Source: Halobacteriales archaeon SW_10_68_16
GTDB taxonomy: Archaea; Halobacteriota; Halobacteria; Halobacteriales; Haloarculaceae
Assembly: GCA_003023485.1 (NCBI GenBank)
Contig: PXSG01000007.1
Coordinates: forward strand, 1-37,495
Length of the DNA: 37,495 nt
Reading direction: 5' to 3'
The notes beneath the pieces are model-generated. The model saw only the letters and a program-made list of their open reading frames with translations, was not told the DNA's origin and ran no database searches. The position numbers were made by a program, and so were the translations under genes. Positions 8,463 through 16,364 of the stretch are shown piece after piece. Each line of letters opens with the position of its first letter. The stretch's first letter is position 1.

Positions 8463-8876
8463 TCACTCCACAGCGTTACTGGCGAGGATGTCGGCACGCG
8501 CTCGGAGCGAGGGCTCCTCCTCGTCCTCGCCGAGCACCTGCTCGAAGAGCACGAAGTACGGCCGGGAGGTCCCCCGGGTGATGTTGATGTCGCGTTCTTT
8601 GGTCCAGAACTGAGCGACTGCGGGCGTTCCGCCGGTGTCTTCGAGCCGTTCCAGCCTCGTCTGCAGGGTTCCGCTCTGGCGGTCCGGCGTCGTGTTCTCG
8701 ACGGTGACCCGCACCAGAACGTCCTCGGGGTAATCGAGCCTGTCGTCGCCGGCGCGGTGGATGACCTGCGCGTTCGAGGCGTACAGCCCGGGACCGGGTT
8801 CGTCGTCGTCACTACACCCCGCTACTGCGGCAGCGAGGGGGCCGAACGAACACAGCAACTCCCGGCGGGATGGCAC
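8463..8876 (-). CDS. Tat-dependent lipoprotein, function unknown
   Basis: 137 residues from GTG 8876. The N-terminus has a twin-arginine motif (SRRELL), a hydrophobic stretch and a lipobox ending AVAGC at ~20, so the mature protein should be exported folded and lipid-anchored. The rest is a beta-rich domain (VLVRVTVENTT, SGTLQTRLERL) that resembles immunoglobulin-like haloarchaeal lipoproteins, with an acidic stretch LGEDEEEP near the C-terminus. It lies 45 bp downstream of acyP on the same strand. The specific family was not recognised. Confidence 0.75.
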   Translation of the reverse strand: MPSRRELLCSFGPLAAAVAGCSDDDEPGPGLYASNAQVIHRAGDDRLDYPEDVLVRVTVENTTPDRQSGTLQTRLERLEDTGGTPAVAQFWTKERDINITRGTSRPYFVLFEQVLGEDEEEPSLRARADILASNAVE

Positions 8877-8921
8877 TACCCGACTGTGGTCGCCGCCACT
8901 ATTGGGGGTTCCGTTCCCCGC

Positions 8922-9197
8922 TCACCACCGAACCTCGAAGCCCGCCTCGCCCTGGAGGTCCTCGTAGGTGACCTCGACGTCCTCGACGCGCGCGGTCGAA
9001 CTCCCTTCGTGGCAAAAGGCGACCATCTCCTCGACGTCCTCCCGGGGTCCCTCGAAGACCGCCTCGACGCGGCCGTCGGGGAGGTTCCGGACCCAGCCGT
9101 CGACGCCGGCCTCGCGGGCCTCCTCACGGGTGGTCGCCCGGAAGTAGACGCCCTGGACGCGCCCGGAGACGTAGACGTGTGCGCGGGTTCGGCTCAC
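8922..9197 (-). CDS. acyP: Acylphosphatase
   Basis: 91 residues, the usual length. The signature GRVQGVYFR (residues ~12-20) supplies the catalytic Arg that binds phosphate. GWVRNLPDGRVEAVFEGP (~34-51) supplies the catalytic Asn and the second family signature. The enzyme hydrolyses acyl phosphates such as carbamoyl or acetyl phosphate in the cytoplasm. The start is GTG 9197, supported by a TATA-like box 28 nt upstream. Confidence 0.95.
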   Translation of the reverse strand: MSRTRAHVYVSGRVQGVYFRATTREEAREAGVDGWVRNLPDGRVEAVFEGPREDVEEMVAFCHEGSSTARVEDVEVTYEDLQGEAGFEVRW

Positions 9198-9220
9198 GGA
9201 CCGGCTTCGGGTGCGATCGC

Positions 9221-9230
9221 CAAATACGCT
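9221..9230 (-). promoter_or_regulatory. TATA-like box of acyP
   Basis: AGCGTATTTG on the minus strand, centred about 28 nt before GTG 9197, so acyP and the lipoprotein probably form their own unit separate from the damaged glycosylase. Confidence 0.5.
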
Positions 9231-9259
9231 GTCGGTCGTGCCCGGCGTCGGTCGCGCGC

Positions 9260-9309
9260 GTCCGGACGCCGATCACTCCCGGCGCCGACCGTCCGAACGC
9301 CGATCACTC
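9260..9309. repeat. 19-bp direct repeat at the truncated end of the glycosylase gene
   Basis: Two copies of GTCCGRACGCCGATCACTC (9260-9278 and 9291-9309, 18 of 19 bases identical). The second copy contains the premature-looking TGA stop of the upstream glycosylase gene. Confidence 0.7.
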
Positions 9310-10058
9310 ACGGGTCCGGGCGATCGTCTTGCGGATCCAGGTATCGAGCGGGACCGCCTCCAGAAAACCCAGCGAGAACAGACAGACACAGTCGGCGACC
9401 TTCTGTCCGACACCCACAAACCGCGTCAGGTACTCGCGGGCTGTCTCGTACTCCATGTCACCGGCGTCGGCAGGATGGGCCTCGCCGTCGGCGACCATCC
9501 CGGCCGTGCGCTGCACGTAGGGCGCGCGGTAGCCGAGCTTCAGGCCTCGCAGTCGGTCAACGCTTGCGGCCGCGAGCTGTTCGGGCACTCGACGGGCGTC
9601 CCGAACGCCTCGCGAAGCGCCTGTTGCATCCCGTGGATCCGACTGACGCGCATCTGGGCCGAGCAGATGAAGGAGACGAGCGCGCCGAATGGCGGGTCCC
9701 GGACCAGCCGCATGCCCGGGTAGGCGTCGTAGGCGGCCGTCAACAGCGGATCGTCGGGGGTCGCCTCCTGAATGGCCCGCAGGTCGTCGGCGAGACGCAA
9801 GCGCCGTCGGAGGACCGGCTCGGCGTCGACGGTCGACTCCCACTCCAGGCGCCCGTCCTGCTGGCGGACCCGGATCACCGCGGGCTCGCCGGTCGCTCGC
9901 GTCGTCGTCAGGTACCACCCGTCACCGCCGTAGGGGACGTCCTCGTAGTCGCGGCCGTCGGCGCGCCACCAGAGGTACGACTGGCCACTTTCCAGCGTCG
10001 ACTGGAGGTCGAACCCGCCTGACAGCGACGTGACGTCGATCGTGCCACGCTCCATCAT
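9304..10058 (-). pseudogene. ogg: 8-oxoguanine DNA glycosylase (Ogg-like), internally deleted and C-terminally truncated
   Basis: The likely start is the MMERGT methionine at 10058. The N-terminal frame shows the Ogg N-domain (FDLQSTLESGQSYLWW) and the first helices of the HhH-GPD domain (DPPFGALVSFICSAQM). At about 9582-9594 it shifts frame, with ~12 residues missing before PEQLAAASVDRLRGLKLGYR. The catalytic region VGVGQKVADCVCLFSLGF, with the Schiff-base Lys, and the VPLDTWIRKTI Asp are present. The protein then ends at IARTRE, about 50 residues short of family members. The stop lies inside a direct repeat. As written it cannot make a full enzyme for oxidised guanine repair. Confidence 0.8.
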
Positions 10059-10112
10059 CCCCACGGAGGGACCGTGCGCGTTTCGGCGTTTCGGGTCGGA
10101 ATTCAGGCCAAC

Positions 10113-10122
10113 CTTCATATTC
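10113..10122 (+). promoter_or_regulatory. TATA-like box of the UPF0212 gene
   Basis: CTTCATATTC centred about 26 nt before ATG 10144. Confidence 0.45.
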
Positions 10123-10143
10123 CTGCCCAGTCAATCCGCACGT

Positions 10144-10605
10144 ATGAACTGCAGAGTTGTCGTCGAAGCTGCGGTCCCAGTGTACGACGTGGAAACGCCC
10201 GACGAGGCGGTCCGGATCGCGATCTCGAAGACGGGCGAGATGCTGAATCCGGACCTCAACTACGTCGAGATAAACATGGGCGAGCGCTCGTGTCCCCACT
10301 GCGGCGAGGAGCTCGAACCCGCGTTCATCGCAGCCGACGAGAGCCTCGTCGCCCTCGAACTCGAGATGACGGTCTTCAACGTCGAGCGCGAGGAACACGC
10401 CGCCCGCATCGCCCGCAAGGAGATCGGTCAGCGCCTGGAGAACATCCCGCTGGACGTCGTCGAGATCGAAGAACTCGAAGAGGAAGGGGAGGAAGACGAG
10501 GAATCGGACGAGGAGGCGGAGGACTTCGACGAGGAGGTCACGGTCGAGGCCGAGGCCGGCGAGGACGACGTCCTCCCGGAGTTCGAGGAACTCATCGACG
10601 AGTAG
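10144..10605 (+). CDS. UPF0212 (DUF555) family protein
   Basis: 153 residues. The first ~110 match the conserved archaeal UPF0212 pattern: MNCRVVVEAAVPVYDVETPD, AISKTGEMLNPDLNYVEI, a CPHCGEELEPAF zinc knuckle at ~50-62, and ARIARKEIGQRLENIPLDVV. The C-terminal ~40 residues are an almost purely Glu/Asp tail, typical of halophile adaptation. The function is unknown; it is confined to euryarchaea as far as I recall. The frame is intact. Confidence 0.93.
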   Translation: MNCRVVVEAAVPVYDVETPDEAVRIAISKTGEMLNPDLNYVEINMGERSCPHCGEELEPAFIAADESLVALELEMTVFNVEREEHAARIARKEIGQRLENIPLDVVEIEELEEEGEEDEESDEEAEDFDEEVTVEAEAGEDDVLPEFEELIDE

Positions 10606-10650
10606 CGGGGCGCTTCTGGACGATGGTAGCGACGAACCGCAGAAGTCGAT

Positions 10651-10887
10651 TCAGTCGGCAGCGGCGGAAACCGGTTCGGCCTCGGTGGTCTCCATCTCGG
10701 TCGTGATGTCTCGGGCGAGCGCGAAGACGGCAGCCTTGTGGTCTGTTTTCGACTTGTGGATGGACGTCGGCTGGACGCCGAGCGACGTGTACTCGTCGTG
10801 GTCGATCGATTCGCCTGTCTGCTCCTCGTAGTGGTTCTGTACCTGTGCGAGCAGCCCGTGGAGATGGATAAGCTCCTGCTTTTTCAT
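10651..10887 (-). CDS. UPF0058 family protein
   Basis: 78 residues from ATG 10887 (a GTG two codons upstream is also possible). Family hallmarks are KKQELIHLHGLLAQVQNHYE at the start and LGVQPTSIHKSKTDHKAAVFALA in the middle. It is a small soluble, likely helical euryarchaeal protein of unknown role. The 163 bp upstream to mscS are AT-richer than average and hold a TATA box but no further gene. Confidence 0.93.
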   Translation of the reverse strand: MKKQELIHLHGLLAQVQNHYEEQTGESIDHDEYTSLGVQPTSIHKSKTDHKAAVFALARDITTEMETTEAEPVSAAAD

Positions 10888-10911
10888 GGTCACTTTGGGC
10901 TAACAACCGGA

Positions 10912-10921
10912 GGCATATAGT
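10912..10921 (-). promoter_or_regulatory. TATA-like box of the UPF0058 gene
   Basis: ACTATATGCC on the minus strand, about 30 nt before ATG 10887. Confidence 0.6.
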
Positions 10922-11053
10922 ACTACTCTGAGGACCGTTAACATATTTCCCCCTGAATCGTCCAGTCAGTGCCTCTACTCCCCGGTGTGGAAGCCAGTGG
11001 CCACGAGAAACCGTGACAGTCAAGTAGTGGATTACGCTCCCGGATGGTCTGGA

Positions 11054-11839
11054 TCACTCGCGAAACCGGATGACACCCGAGCGCAGCACCTGCTGGTTCG
11101 GGACGACGTACTCCTTGCCCTCGCCCTCGACGTGCGTGACGAACACGTCGACCTCCTGGACGATGCCACGCTTCCCGTCGATCTCGATCTCGTCGCCGAT
11201 GACGTACGGCTCGGTCAACAGCAGGTAGACACCGGCGGCTCCGGCCGCGAGCAGGTCCTTGAACGCCAGCCCCGAGAGGAAGATGACGCCAAAGGCGTAG
11301 GCGGCCAGTAACACGAGCAGTGCGCCCGTATCGACGCCGACCTGTCCGAGCGCGATCAGCGCGGCGATGTAGAAGATGCTGTACTTCACGAGCTCCGGGA
11401 GGAGCCCGGCTTCGGGGAGTTTGACGCTGCGCAGGCGCTCGCTGACGACGAGTCTGGCCTTGTCGGCGACGATGAGGCCGACGATGAGCGCGATAGCAGC
11501 GACGAAGAGTCGCGGGAGATAGCCCGTGACACGCGACCAGAACAGCTGGAACTGCAGGCCGACGAACTGGAGCGCGAGGACGATCGCCGCGACGTAGACG
11601 AAGGCGGCCGCGAGCGTGGCGACGATACCGACGGTCGAGGTGCCGAAACTCCGGGCCGTCCGCTCGAAGGGCGTCCCCTCGACGGCCTCGGTGACGCCGG
11701 CCTGGTCGGCGAACCGGTGGATCCACTTCCAGGCGTAGTAGGCCGCCAGGAGACCCACCAGCAGCGTCAGCACCGCCACCGCGACGGCCGTCTCCTGCGA
11801 GAAGAGTCTCTCCACCACCGCCGACCACTCGAAGGCCAT
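11054..11839 (-). CDS. MscS-type mechanosensitive channel family protein
   Basis: 261 residues. The N-terminus lies just ahead of a membrane span (~17-38). Further spans lie at ~70-92, ~108-130 and ~150-200. The pore-lining region (LLVLLAAYAFGVIFLSGLAFKDLLAAGAAG) and the MscS beta domain (EPYVIGDEIEIDGKRGIVQEV, then YVVPNQQVLRSG) follow. The large cytoplasmic C-terminal cage is short. Its ATG overlaps the dacZ stop (TGATG), so translation is probably coupled. The intact protein would release ions or osmolytes under membrane tension; gating by c-di-AMP is an inference from context. Confidence 0.9.
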   Translation of the reverse strand: MAFEWSAVVERLFSQETAVAVAVLTLLVGLLAAYYAWKWIHRFADQAGVTEAVEGTPFERTARSFGTSTVGIVATLAAAFVYVAAIVLALQFVGLQFQLFWSRVTGYLPRLFVAAIALIVGLIVADKARLVVSERLRSVKLPEAGLLPELVKYSIFYIAALIALGQVGVDTGALLVLLAAYAFGVIFLSGLAFKDLLAAGAAGVYLLLTEPYVIGDEIEIDGKRGIVQEVDVFVTHVEGEGKEYVVPNQQVLRSGVIRFRE

Positions 11840-12648
11840 CAGTACTCCTCCGGGTCGAGTTCGAAGACGAGTTCGCCGCCCTTGAAGGCTCTGACCATGC
11901 CGTCACTCTCAGAGAGGGCGATGGCGATGGCGTTCGTATCGCGGGTGATCGCCCCCGCGGCCATGTGCCGGGCACCCAGTCCCTTCGGGATGTCCACCCC
12001 CTCCGCGGAGGGTTCGAGGTACCGGTAGGCGGAGACGATCTTCCCCGAGTCCGAGATGACGAAGGCGCCGTCCAGCCGGGAGAACTCCTTGAGCATGACG
12101 TTCACGATGGGATCGCCGACGTGGACGTGGGACTTCTCGAAGGGGTTGTACGAGAGTGGCCGGGACTTGTTCATCCCCTTGCCGGCGTCGCCGACGACAA
12201 AGAGTGCGCCGACGCGCTTGCCCTTCTGGCCCTTCTTCCCGAGTTCGATGGCCACCTCGAAGACGTCCCTGACGACCGACGGGTCTGCCCGCGAGTTGAC
12301 GAACAGGTCGTACAGCCCCGTCTGCGTGAACTCGCCGGCACCGACCTTGATTGTGGCGTCCATCCCGTCGCCGAAGACGCTTGTGACACAGACGGTGACG
12401 TCCTCCTCCTCGACGAACCCCCGTTCGAGTGCGCCCTCGAGGCCGAACCGGATCCGTCCCGTCACGTCGGTGAACTCCAGTGGGAGTTCCACGAAGTCCT
12501 CGGCGCCGACGTCGTTCTCCTGGGCCACGACCACCACGGGCATGTCGCCGTCCGCGAACGCCTGGGCCCTCGCAATCCGCGGGGAGAACAGGAGGACTGT
12601 GTCGGTATCCGCGACGAGATCGTCGACCAGATCGTCGAGGGCACTCAT
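11839..12648 (-). CDS. dacZ: Diadenylate cyclase DacZ (c-di-AMP synthase)
   Basis: 269 residues, the usual DacZ length. The C-terminal half is a DisA_N/DAC domain with the DGA motif at 193-195 (RLDGAFVISDSGK). The second active-site motif is GARHMAA at ~225-231, where bacterial enzymes have RHR. It joins two ATP into cyclic di-AMP in the cytoplasm. In Haloferax volcanii the homologue is essential and linked to osmoregulation (recalled). ATG 12648 was chosen over the upstream GTG because homology begins at MSALDDLVDDL and a T-tract promoter lies about 29 nt upstream. The stop overlaps the mscS start by one base. Confidence 0.93.
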   Translation of the reverse strand: MSALDDLVDDLVADTDTVLLFSPRIARAQAFADGDMPVVVVAQENDVGAEDFVELPLEFTDVTGRIRFGLEGALERGFVEEEDVTVCVTSVFGDGMDATIKVGAGEFTQTGLYDLFVNSRADPSVVRDVFEVAIELGKKGQKGKRVGALFVVGDAGKGMNKSRPLSYNPFEKSHVHVGDPIVNVMLKEFSRLDGAFVISDSGKIVSAYRYLEPSAEGVDIPKGLGARHMAAGAITRDTNAIAIALSESDGMVRAFKGGELVFELDPEEY

Positions 12649-12750
12649 CGTTCGTATCAACCCAGTATACAGGAAAAAACCTTGTGGGGTGTCTTGCGTG
12701 CGACTCTCGCGTGTCATACGCGCGAATCGCCGGTCGCCCTCTCGCCGCGC

Positions 12751-13991
12751 TCACCCGCGGGTCGCGCTCGCCCACTCGAGGAAGGCGTCGACCGTGCCGG
12801 TCTCGGGGTGGCAGTGACAGTACTGGCCCAGCGTCCGGTACTCGCGGAGGCCGTCACGCTCCTCAGTGATGCCGTCGCCGCGCTCGACGTCGAACGCGAA
12901 GCGGGCGTCCCGTCCCACGTCGGCCGCGGAGTAGTGGAACTCGTGGCCGCGGTAGGTCGCACCCGCCATCGGTGCCGGCGCTGCCTCGGTCGCGGAGAGT
13001 TGCACGTGGTCCAGTGCCTGGTAGCGGTCGTGCATCGTGACCGAGGCGGGCAACACGCCAGCCATCTCGTGAGTCTCCCCCTCGGCCGTGGTCAGCGACT
13101 CCGCCAGCGCCATCATGCCGCCACACTCGCCGAGCACGGCGAGTCCCTCCGGCGCGCGGTCGGCGAGCGTCGCCAGCGCCGGACTCCCGCTCAGTCGGCC
13201 GGCATGCAGTTCGGGGTAGCCGCCGGGCAGGTAGACCCCATCCGCGGGCGGCACGTCCTCGCCCGCGAGCGGCGAGAAGGTTTCCACGCGGGCCAAATCG
13301 CGTAGCCGTTCGGTCGTGGCCGGATAGGAAAAGCAGAACGCGCGGTCCTGTGCCACAGCGATCCGGGGCTGGTCACCGATTCCCCCGGGGGCCGGCAGTT
13401 CGCGCGGTTCCGGCTCGGGGGGTTTGCGGGCGACCGACGCGAGCCGTCGGGGATCTCGAGGTCGTCGCTGGGCGGGATCCGACCGAAGTACGCCAGTCCC
13501 TCGGGGAGTGCCTCGCGAATCCCGGAGGCGTGGCGACCGCCGTAGGCGCGCTGGACGAGCACGCCCGCAACGTCGATGTCTCGCCCGATCCGGTCGGCGA
13601 ATTCCCGGAATCCCAGGGCCGTGGCGGCGACGCTCTCCATCCCGGCCTTCCCGTCGACGACGAGCACGACCGGCAGGTCCAGCGCCTCGGCGACCATCGC
13701 GGTGCTGGAGCCATCGCCGTCGTACAGTCCCATCACGCCCTCGACGAGGCAGACGTCGCCGCTCCCGCGGTCGTAGTTGCGCCGGAGTCCCTCCTCGCGT
13801 TCGAGCCAGACGTCGAGCGTCCGGGAGGGTCTGCCGGCGACAGCCTCGTGGTGGCTCGGATCGATGAAGTCCGGGCCGGCCTTGGCGGGCTGGACCTCGT
13901 AGCCCTCGGCTTCGAGGGCTCGCATCGTCGCGAGGGCTGCGACGGTCTTGCCGACACCCGAACTGGTCCCGCCGAGGACGACTCCTCTCAC
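12751..13991 (-). CDS. cbiA: Cobyrinic acid a,c-diamide synthase (frame broken by internal deletion)
   Basis: Starts at GTG 13991, overlapping the cobT stop (GTGA). The N-terminal domain has the P-loop GTSSGVGKT and DFIDPSHHEAV, with DGKAGMESVAATALGF further on. At about 13436-13450, after LEIPD, the frame shifts and roughly 30 residues expected from relatives (a RHLGLHMG-type region) are absent. The second frame holds the class I glutamine amidotransferase-like half: YLPGGYPELHA, the nucleophile Cys in LGECGGMMAL, and the His region YRGHEFHYS, ending at 12751. The intact enzyme amidates cobyrinate using glutamine and ATP in corrinoid synthesis. Confidence 0.87.
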
Positions 13992-14998
13992 GGCGCCCCC
14001 TCCGGCGCGGTCGCAAGGAGGCGGTCGGTCAGCGTGGCGACGCGGTCGCGCACGGTCGCCATCGGCAGGCCGGCACGGTCGGCCAGCGCGAGTGCGCCGC
14101 CCATCCCGACCCCCTCCTTGGCTTCGCCGTCGAGATACCCGGCCGCCGCGGGATGGTCGAGGGCCTCGAACCCCGGGTCGGTGGCCGTCACCTCGACGTC
14201 GAGCGCGGCGGCCAGCCCGTCGACGTCCGCACTCGGGTCGGCCGCGACGTACTCTGTCGTCGCCAGCGACAGTGATCCTTCCAGGCCAGCGTGGCGCAAC
14301 AGCGCCACCACCGCGAGCATCTGGGTCCCGCCGGCCAGCGTCACCGCGGTGTCCGACCGGCGAGCGCCCAGCGCGAACCCGGTCGCGGTCGCGAGCACCG
14401 GATCGCCCATCCGCCGGACCGCCCGTTTGGGTCGACCTGCGGTGTCGCTCTCTTCCAGTCCGCTGGCTTCGAGGCCCGCGGCGACGATTTCGCGCTTGCG
14501 CTCGATGGGATTGTCCGGCAGCGACGAGGAGACCGATGCCGGTTCGCCAAGCGCCGTCAGTACACCCAGCGCGGTCGTCGTCCCGCCGGGGATGGTCTCG
14601 GCGAGTATCACCTCGTCGTCGGGGATCGCTCGGCCGAACCGGCGGGCCGCTTCGAACGCTCCCGGCGCGGTCGGCACTGGGTCGGACTCCCGGATGTCGC
14701 CGCCGGCCCGGGCGCCGACGGTGACGGTCGCCGCGGCGGTCGGTTTCGCGAGGCCGCCGTCGAGGACGGTCACGTCGAACCCGAGCTCCGCCCGGACCGC
14801 ACGGGTCAGGACGGCCGGCGTTGGCGTCCCCGAGGGACTGACCGGCGTGACGGGGGCCCGCACCGGCCGGCCGTACGCGACGATCTCCGCGTCGGCGGCC
14901 GGCGTGTGGACCAGCACGTCGGGATCCGCTCCTGCGGCGCTGATGTTCGGGATTTCGGCCGTCCGCGTGGTGCCCGCCACGAGGACTAGCCGGGTCAC
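13988..14998 (-). CDS. cobT: CobT-like nicotinate-nucleotide-dimethylbenzimidazole phosphoribosyltransferase (UPF0284 type)
   Basis: 336 residues and an intact frame. Archaeal UPF0284/CobT features include LVAGTTRTAEIPNISAAGAD at the start, AETIPGGTTTALGVLTALG mid-protein, and GGTQMLAVVALLRHAG. It would activate the lower-ligand base for cobalamin, or salvage it. It starts at GTG 14998 behind a good Shine-Dalgarno-like GGAGG (minus strand, around 15007-15011), unusual next to the leaderless neighbours. Its stop overlaps the cbiA start by 4 nt, so the two cobalamin genes are probably translated together. Confidence 0.88.
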   Translation of the reverse strand: MTRLVLVAGTTRTAEIPNISAAGADPDVLVHTPAADAEIVAYGRPVRAPVTPVSPSGTPTPAVLTRAVRAELGFDVTVLDGGLAKPTAAATVTVGARAGGDIRESDPVPTAPGAFEAARRFGRAIPDDEVILAETIPGGTTTALGVLTALGEPASVSSSLPDNPIERKREIVAAGLEASGLEESDTAGRPKRAVRRMGDPVLATATGFALGARRSDTAVTLAGGTQMLAVVALLRHAGLEGSLSLATTEYVAADPSADVDGLAAALDVEVTATDPGFEALDHPAAAGYLDGEAKEGVGMGGALALADRAGLPMATVRDRVATLTDRLLATAPEGAP

Positions 14999-15061
14999 AC
15001 GTGTGGCCTCCGTGCTCCCGCCCGCCGGCTATCCATAACTGGTTGTACTTAGCGCAAGTGA

Positions 15062-15071
15062 GGTTTAAAGG
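15062..15071. promoter_or_regulatory. TATA-like element between divergent cobT and the ERCC4 nuclease gene
   Basis: GGTTTAAAGG; the TTTAAA core is symmetric. For cobT it leaves a leader of about 40 nt that contains the GGAGG site; for the plus-strand gene at 15173 it would leave a longer leader. No cobalamin riboswitch fold was recognised here. Confidence 0.45.
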
Positions 15072-15172
15072 GTCCGGTGTCGGGAGACGAACGCCTCCCG
15101 GGGCGTGTCCCGAACGTTTTCCCGGGATGCCGAGCCAGGGTGGCCCGGTCGACGCGCTCGACCGGTGAGTCC

Positions 15173-15724
15173 ATGCACCTCGCGACGATACTCCGTGACA
15201 CGCGGGAACGCCAGCCCTACCAGTTCCGGGGCCACCCCGTCGCAACGAGGGACGTGACCCTCTCGACGGGGGATTACGCCGTCGCCGGGTGTTGTTCGCG
15301 GGACCCGGAGACGGGGACCTACCATCCCACGTTCGCGGTCGAACGCAAGACCGGCATGGACTTCCTGCACTCGATCACGTGGGAGCGCGAGCGCTTCGAG
15401 GGGGAACTGCGGCGGGCGGGCGGCTGGCCCGACCCGCTCGCCGTCGTCGTCGAGGAGACCTGGGGGACGTTCGCCGAGGATCGGGGGCCGATGTGCCGGC
15501 GCGACGTCCAGCCAAGCCAGGTGCGCGGGACGGTCGGGGCGTGGTCCGAGGCATACAACGTCGAGTTCCGGTTCGTCGGCTCGCGGCGTGCGGGCGAACT
15601 GTACGCGCTGTGTCGACTGCTCGGTCGGGAGGCCGACGCCGGGGAGCGCGCCCCGGTGGTGTTCCGACGGAAACTAACCGCGCTATACCTGCTCGTACGC
15701 GCCGAGATGGGTCCCGTCGAGTAG
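15173..15724 (+). CDS. ERCC4-type nuclease domain protein
   Basis: 183 residues from ATG 15173. It opens ILRDTRERQPYQF, then STGDYAVAG and the nuclease core FAVERKTGMDFLHSIT (ERK-x3-D motif), followed by ERERFEGEL and LAVVVEETW. This is the XPF/ERCC4 fold that cuts branched or flapped DNA. No helicase or HhH domain is attached, so it is a stand-alone nuclease. Its 3' end overlaps the convergent rpe gene by 42 nt. An in-frame upstream GTG at 15077 is rejected because the family start is at MHLATILRD. Confidence 0.85.
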   Translation: MHLATILRDTRERQPYQFRGHPVATRDVTLSTGDYAVAGCCSRDPETGTYHPTFAVERKTGMDFLHSITWERERFEGELRRAGGWPDPLAVVVEETWGTFAEDRGPMCRRDVQPSQVRGTVGAWSEAYNVEFRFVGSRRAGELYALCRLLGREADAGERAPVVFRRKLTALYLLVRAEMGPVE

Positions 15725-16364
15725 GTACGCCTGCCCGTCGACGAGCGCCCCGGGGAGAAACGGCGAGAGGAAGTCCCGCCCCGCGACGTTGACCCAGGTC
15801 CCGCCCGAACGGTCGTTGAACGCGGGAAAGACCACGAGTTCCGCCGGGGTTTCCACCCCATCGTCGTGATGGGTTCTGAACGGAGCAGGATCGACTTGCC
15901 CCCGCGGCCAGCCACTCGGCCGCCAGTACCGCGGGGTCCGGCCAGGTGTGTCCGTGGGCGAACCCGACCTCGCCCAGACGGGTTCCCTGGCCCGGCGCCA
16001 GCGAGATTCGGTCGTCGTCCCCGACCAGTTCGTCCAGGTCGCCGTCGTGGTTGCCCGGAACGACCGTCACCGGGACGCGTTCGCTGGCGGCCGCGAGGAT
16101 CGACTCGATTTCCTCGCGCTCCGTTCTGCTCGGAGTGCCGATGGCGTGTCTGAGGTCACCGAGGACGACCAGTCGGTCGGGGCCGGTCCGGTCGAGCAGT
16201 CCGGTGAGCGCGGCGAGGCGGCCGTCGGCGTCGCTGTCCAGTTCGACCCCCTCGCGCCGCAGACCGGCCTCGATACCGGCGTGGTAGTCCGCGACGACCA
16301 GTGCGCGGTCCCCGTCGCAGTCGACGAGCGCAGCCGGTTCGTCGGGGATCGGCTCGACGGCCAT
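15683..16364 (-). CDS. rpe: RPA-operon calcineurin-like phosphoesterase Rpe (frame broken by internal deletion)
   Basis: Starts at ATG 16364, overlapping the rpap1 stop (TGATG). The N-terminal frame has the metallophosphoesterase motifs VVADYHAGIE, VVLGDLRHAIG, VPGNHDGDL and GFAHGHTWPD. After AAEWLAAGAS (~15880-15915) the frame changes and ~40 residues expected by homology, including a GHEHP-type motif, are gone. The last frame reads AELVVFPAFNDRSGGTWVNV to stop 15683. In Haloferax the third gene of the rpa1 operon encodes this enzyme; its substrate is unknown to me. The missing GHxH-like segment would remove metal ligands. Confidence 0.85.

Noticed and set aside
14999..15172. Possible cobalamin riboswitch before cobT
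   Set aside because: No B12-box-like conserved core was recognised; only a TATA-like element and a GGAGG site are visible.
13191..15245. 684-codon minus-strand open frame upstream of and across cbiA
   Set aside because: Only its lower part is the real CbiA N-terminal frame; the rest is Arg/Gly-rich shadow of cobT produced by high GC.
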